Assembly: GCA_011390235.1 (NCBI GenBank)
Contig: JAABSS010000466.1
Location: 1 to 9,335, forward strand
From: Desulfotignum sp.
GTDB taxonomy: Bacteria > Desulfobacterota > Desulfobacteria > Desulfobacterales > Desulfobacteraceae
Reading direction: 5' to 3'
DNA: 9,335 nucleotides
The notes beneath the pieces were generated by a model. It was given only the letters and a program-made list of their open reading frames with translations. It was not told the origin of the DNA and ran no database searches. The number at the start of each line of letters is the position of its first letter. Position 1 is the stretch's first letter. A program made the translations under genes and the position numbers. This document shows, piece after piece, positions 6,730-9,335 of this stretch.

Positions 6730-8943
6730 ATGAACCTGTTTCATCAGTTTGGAAATTTACCCATCCGCTATAAGATCCTGTGCATTTTTTCATTCACTTT
6801 CGTCGTGATCATGGGCCTTTCCAGCCTCACCATCTATGCCATTGTGAAACAAAATGTTGAAAAAAACATGGAAAATGTACTGCACAATGCCACATCCGCC
6901 ATGGTCAACAATGTAAAAACCGCTGCATCCGTCTCCATCAGAAATTATCTGCGGGCCACGGCGGAAAAAAATCTGGATATTGTCCAGCACCTGTATGGGC
7001 TCCAGGCCGATGGCAGGCTGACACAAAAGGAGGCAAAAAACCAGGCTGCTGATATTATGCTTTCCCAGAAGATCGGTACCCACGGCTATATCTGTATCCT
7101 GGACGGATCAGGCCGGGTGGTGCGGCACCCCAAAAAACTGCTGGAAGGACTGGATATTTCCGATCACGCCTTTGTCCGGGAAATGGTGAACAAAAAAAAA
7201 GGATATATTGAGTATGACTGGCAGAACCCGGATGATGAGGCCCCGCGGCCCAAGGCATTGTACCTTGCATATTTTGCCCCCTGGGACTGGATGATCACGG
7301 TATCTTCCTACAGAAATGAGTTTTCAGAGCTGATGCAGATCTCTGATTTTGAAAAAAGCATCCTGGAACAGCGTTTTGGAAAAACCGGTTATGCCTGTGT
7401 GCTGGACACCGACGGCAACTTTATCATCCATCCGGAACGAAAAGGTGCCAATGTCTTTTCAATCCCGGGTTATGAGGATGCGGGTTTCAAAAAAATCCTG
7501 GAACAAAGAAATGAAAACCAGGTGGTTTCATGGCAGGGAAAAATCGGAGAGCACCAGGACAAAAAGCTGATCTTTTTCAACCATATTCCTGAATACCGGT
7601 GGATCGTTGCCTCCACCATCCATATGGCGGATTTCTTCTCTCCGCTCGATACCATTAAACACTTCATCATACTGGTGGGACTGGTGTCCCTGGTGGTGTT
7701 TATTCCCATCACCTTTTTTTTCAGTGCCACCATAACAGAGCCTTTACGCAGTCTGAAGGATCGGCTCAATGAAGACATCAGAGACGGGTTTTCCAACCGA
7801 ATGGTCACTATGCACTCTTTGGATGAAGTAGGGCAGATCACCTTTTACTACAATTCTTTTATGGAAAAACTGGAGACTTACAGCCGGGACCTCAAAGCCC
7901 AGATTGCTGAACGTAAACTGGCCCAGGAAGCGCTGCAGGAGAGTGAAGAACGCTACCGGTCTGTAATGGAGGCCGCACCCGATCCTATCATCGTTTATGA
8001 CATGGATGGGTGTGTGACCTATCTGAACCCGGCATTCACCCGGGTGTTCGGTTACACCCCGGAAGAAAGCCTGGGCAGGAAGATGGACCATTTTGTGCCC
8101 GAAGAACAGTGGAAGCAGGCCATGGAAGGGATCCACGCCATTCTGAAAGGCCATGTGCTCCCCCGCACCGAAACCACCCGGAAAGCCAAAGACGGCCGGC
8201 GCATCGATGTCACCCTCCGGGGATCGGTGTACCGGGACAAAAACAACAACCCCCTGGGCACGGTGATTACCCATCGGGATGTATCCCGGGTGAAGCAGCT
8301 GGAAAAAGCGATCATGGAGATCGGAGAAAAGGAACGCCAGAAAATCGGTAATGACCTCCACGATGATCTGTGTCCCCATCTCATCGGCGTGGAAGGATTG
8401 AGCAAGGTGCTGAAGACCAAAATGGAAAAAACCGCTCCTGAAGCGGTCCAGTCGGCACAAAACATTATCCGGCTGATCCAGGAAGCCATACGCAAAACCC
8501 GAAGCCTGGCCCGGGGCCTGTGCCCGGTATACTTCAAACACGGCCTTTTGTCCGCCATGCAGGAACTGGCTGCCAACACCAGAACAGTGCACCAGGTGAA
8601 CTGCGCATTTTTGTACCATGAAAAAATACCGGCCGGCAGCGACATGGTCAACATCAACCTGTACCATATCGCCCAGGAAGCGGTGCAGAACGCCATCCGC
8701 CACGGCAGGGCCGATCGGATTATCATTGAGATGACTCACAAAAAAACCTGGTTTTCTCTGGGCATCACAGACAACGGTACCGGCTTCACCCCTTCCCCGG
8801 AATTCCGGGGCATGGGGCTGCGCATCATGAATTACCGGGCCAAACTCATGGGGGCATCCCTGGAGATCGAATCCGGCAGTACCGGCACCTGTATCACCCT
8901 GAAACTGCCGGTCAGTGCCCTGCAATCCCCGGATGACGTCTGA
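6730..8943 (+). CDS. Cache-HAMP-PAS sensor histidine kinase (HisKA_3 type)
   Basis: A 737-residue inner-membrane sensor kinase. Membrane helix 1 is about residues 16-39. The periplasmic part (about 41-308) holds two Cache-like modules, each with the GY..(I/V)LD..G....HP pattern: THGYICILDGSGRVVRHP (117-134) and KTGYACVLDTDGNFIIHP (218-235). Helix 2 is about 311-335, followed by HAMP (to about 385), a short coiled coil and a PAS domain (about 405-525). The HisKA_3 helix ERQKIGNDLHDDLCPHL (535-551) places the phospho-acceptor at H544. The HATPase_c domain has its N-box with E650 and N654, DNGTG at 681-685 and GMGL at 694-697. This is the NarX/UhpB-type kinase class, whose partners are usually LuxR-type response regulators; none is in the window. 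An in-frame GTG at 6691 would add 13 residues. The ligand is unknown; Cache domains often bind small carboxylates or amino acids. Confidence 0.93.
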   Translation: MNLFHQFGNLPIRYKILCIFSFTFVVIMGLSSLTIYAIVKQNVEKNMENVLHNATSAMVNNVKTAASVSIRNYLRATAEKNLDIVQHLYGLQADGRLTQKEAKNQAADIMLSQKIGTHGYICILDGSGRVVRHPKKLLEGLDISDHAFVREMVNKKKGYIEYDWQNPDDEAPRPKALYLAYFAPWDWMITVSSYRNEFSELMQISDFEKSILEQRFGKTGYACVLDTDGNFIIHPERKGANVFSIPGYEDAGFKKILEQRNENQVVSWQGKIGEHQDKKLIFFNHIPEYRWIVASTIHMADFFSPLDTIKHFIILVGLVSLVVFIPITFFFSATITEPLRSLKDRLNEDIRDGFSNRMVTMHSLDEVGQITFYYNSFMEKLETYSRDLKAQIAERKLAQEALQESEERYRSVMEAAPDPIIVYDMDGCVTYLNPAFTRVFGYTPEESLGRKMDHFVPEEQWKQAMEGIHAILKGHVLPRTETTRKAKDGRRIDVTLRGSVYRDKNNNPLGTVITHRDVSRVKQLEKAIMEIGEKERQKIGNDLHDDLCPHLIGVEGLSKVLKTKMEKTAPEAVQSAQNIIRLIQEAIRKTRSLARGLCPVYFKHGLLSAMQELAANTRTVHQVNCAFLYHEKIPAGSDMVNINLYHIAQEAVQNAIRHGRADRIIIEMTHKKTWFSLGITDNGTGFTPSPEFRGMGLRIMNYRAKLMGASLEIESGSTGTCITLKLPVSALQSPDDV

Positions 8944-8981
8944 CAGGGCCTGCCTGGTGGTGGAAACATGTCTGTCTTTGT

Positions 8982-9011
8982 TTTTTGCTGCGATTGCATA
9001 AAAGGCAAAAA
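8982..9011. repeat. Seven-base inverted repeat TTTTTGC / GCAAAAA
   Basis: Perfect arms at 8982-8988 and 9005-9011 flank a 16-base spacer in the gap upstream of the MscS-like gene. The arms are mostly AT and no T-run follows the second one, so a terminator reading on the + strand is unlikely. On the minus strand the left arm would supply the T-run, but no gene converges there. It may be a regulator site or chance. Confidence 0.25.
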
Positions 9012-9042
9012 TATGGTATCTGCATGCCAGCAACAAACAGTT

Positions 9043-9054
9043 AACCAAGTGGTT
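9043..9054. repeat. Short dyad AACCA-AG-TGGTT
   Basis: Perfect five-base arms with a two-base centre lie about 65 bases before the start at 9120. The position suits an operator for the downstream gene, but a dyad this short occurs often by chance. Confidence 0.2.
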
Positions 9055-9119
9055 GTTATGGGCACAAAAAAGACAAAAAAGAAAATTTTTGCCCTGATCC
9101 AATCATCCAAGGAGAATTG

Positions 9120-9335
9120 ATGCGTCACGCTTTCATACGTTCATGCGGTTATTTCTGGTTCGTCCTGGTATTGTTTTTTTTCATCCTGCAACCATCCGAG
9201 GCAACGGCCCAGGGGGATCCTTCCGGGAACACGGATCCTTCCAGGGTCAGTATTGAAAAATTACTGCAGGATCTGGAAGACCCGCAACGGCTGGAGAACC
9301 TTAAGCAGGACCTGCGGGTGCTTCTTCAGGCCGGC
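9120..9335 (+). CDS. N-terminus of a secreted/membrane protein, probably MscS-like (partial)
   Basis: Exactly 72 codons are visible before the window ends in mid-gene. A classic signal peptide is seen: positive residues in MRHAFIR, a hydrophobic core at about 11-23, and a likely cut after ATA at residues 28-30. The segment after it, VSIEKLLQDLEDPQRLENLK at 43-62, followed by a leucine-rich helix, resembles the periplasmic lead-in of large MscS-family mechanosensitive channel proteins, where a repeated (I/L)..L...LEDP..R..L pattern is common. The diagnostic pore domain lies beyond the window, so the family call is tentative. A strong ribosome-binding site AAGGAG (9109-9114) sits five bases before the ATG and makes the start reliable. 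Confidence 0.6.
   Translation, partial: MRHAFIRSCGYFWFVLVLFFFILQPSEATAQGDPSGNTDPSRVSIEKLLQDLEDPQRLENLKQDLRVLLQAG

Larger units (their letters stand above)
8944..9119. promoter_or_regulatory. Intergenic region before the MscS-like gene
   Basis: These 176 bases separate the kinase stop from the next start, the longest gap after position 969, so the downstream gene probably has its own promoter. I see no convincing -35/-10 pair; TTGCAT (8994-8999) is the best -35-like hexamer but its partner is poor. Two dyads are present: TTTTTGC (8982-8988) with GCAAAAA (9005-9011), and AACCA-AG-TGGTT (9043-9054). No clear intrinsic terminator for the kinase gene is visible. The segment nearest the start is very A-rich. 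Confidence 0.35.

Noticed and set aside
1..9335. CRISPR array, tRNA, rRNA, riboswitch or intact insertion sequence
   Set aside because: No regularly spaced repeats, no cloverleaf or rRNA signature, no recognised riboswitch core and no transposase-like protein were seen on either strand.

Overview
The window is 9.3 kb of a bacterial chromosome, with every convincing gene on the + strand. It most resembles an anaerobic deltaproteobacterium (Desulfobacterota, perhaps a Desulfobacteraceae-like sulfate reducer). This rests on the long two-domain Pta followed directly by AckA, the dense array of Cache/PAS/HisKA_3 and HD-GYP signalling proteins, and the overall protein style. The assignment is an inference, because no rRNA or other marker gene is present.

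Layout. Positions 1-968 are AT-richer than the rest and hold no intact gene. They contain the decayed C-terminal half of a macro-domain (ADP-ribose-binding) protein at about 503-757, a bulged inverted repeat at 162-217, and a plausible sigma70-type promoter at 900-928. From 969 a compact transcription unit follows: pta (969-3080), ackA (3077-4282) and a stand-alone DUF294/GlnD-like nucleotidyltransferase (4279-5439), each joined to the next by a 4-base ATGA stop/start overlap. After 31 bases comes a GAF-HD-GYP protein (5471-6664), whose 3' end overlaps a terminator-like hairpin. Next is a membrane sensor histidine kinase with a paired Cache sensor, HAMP, PAS, HisKA_3 and HATPase_c (about 6730-8943). 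A 176-base gap then leads to the start of a secreted or membrane protein, probably MscS-like, which runs off the window at 9335.

Function. Pta and AckA interconvert acetyl-CoA, acetyl phosphate and acetate, yielding or consuming ATP. The nucleotidyltransferase-like protein is translationally tied to them and is the best candidate here for something undescribed: a possible regulator or modifier of acetate metabolism. The GAF-HD-GYP protein (probable cyclic-di-GMP hydrolysis) and the orphan Cache kinase form a signalling pair downstream. Their link to acetate metabolism is suggested only by position. No CRISPR array, tRNA, rRNA or intact mobile element was recognised.
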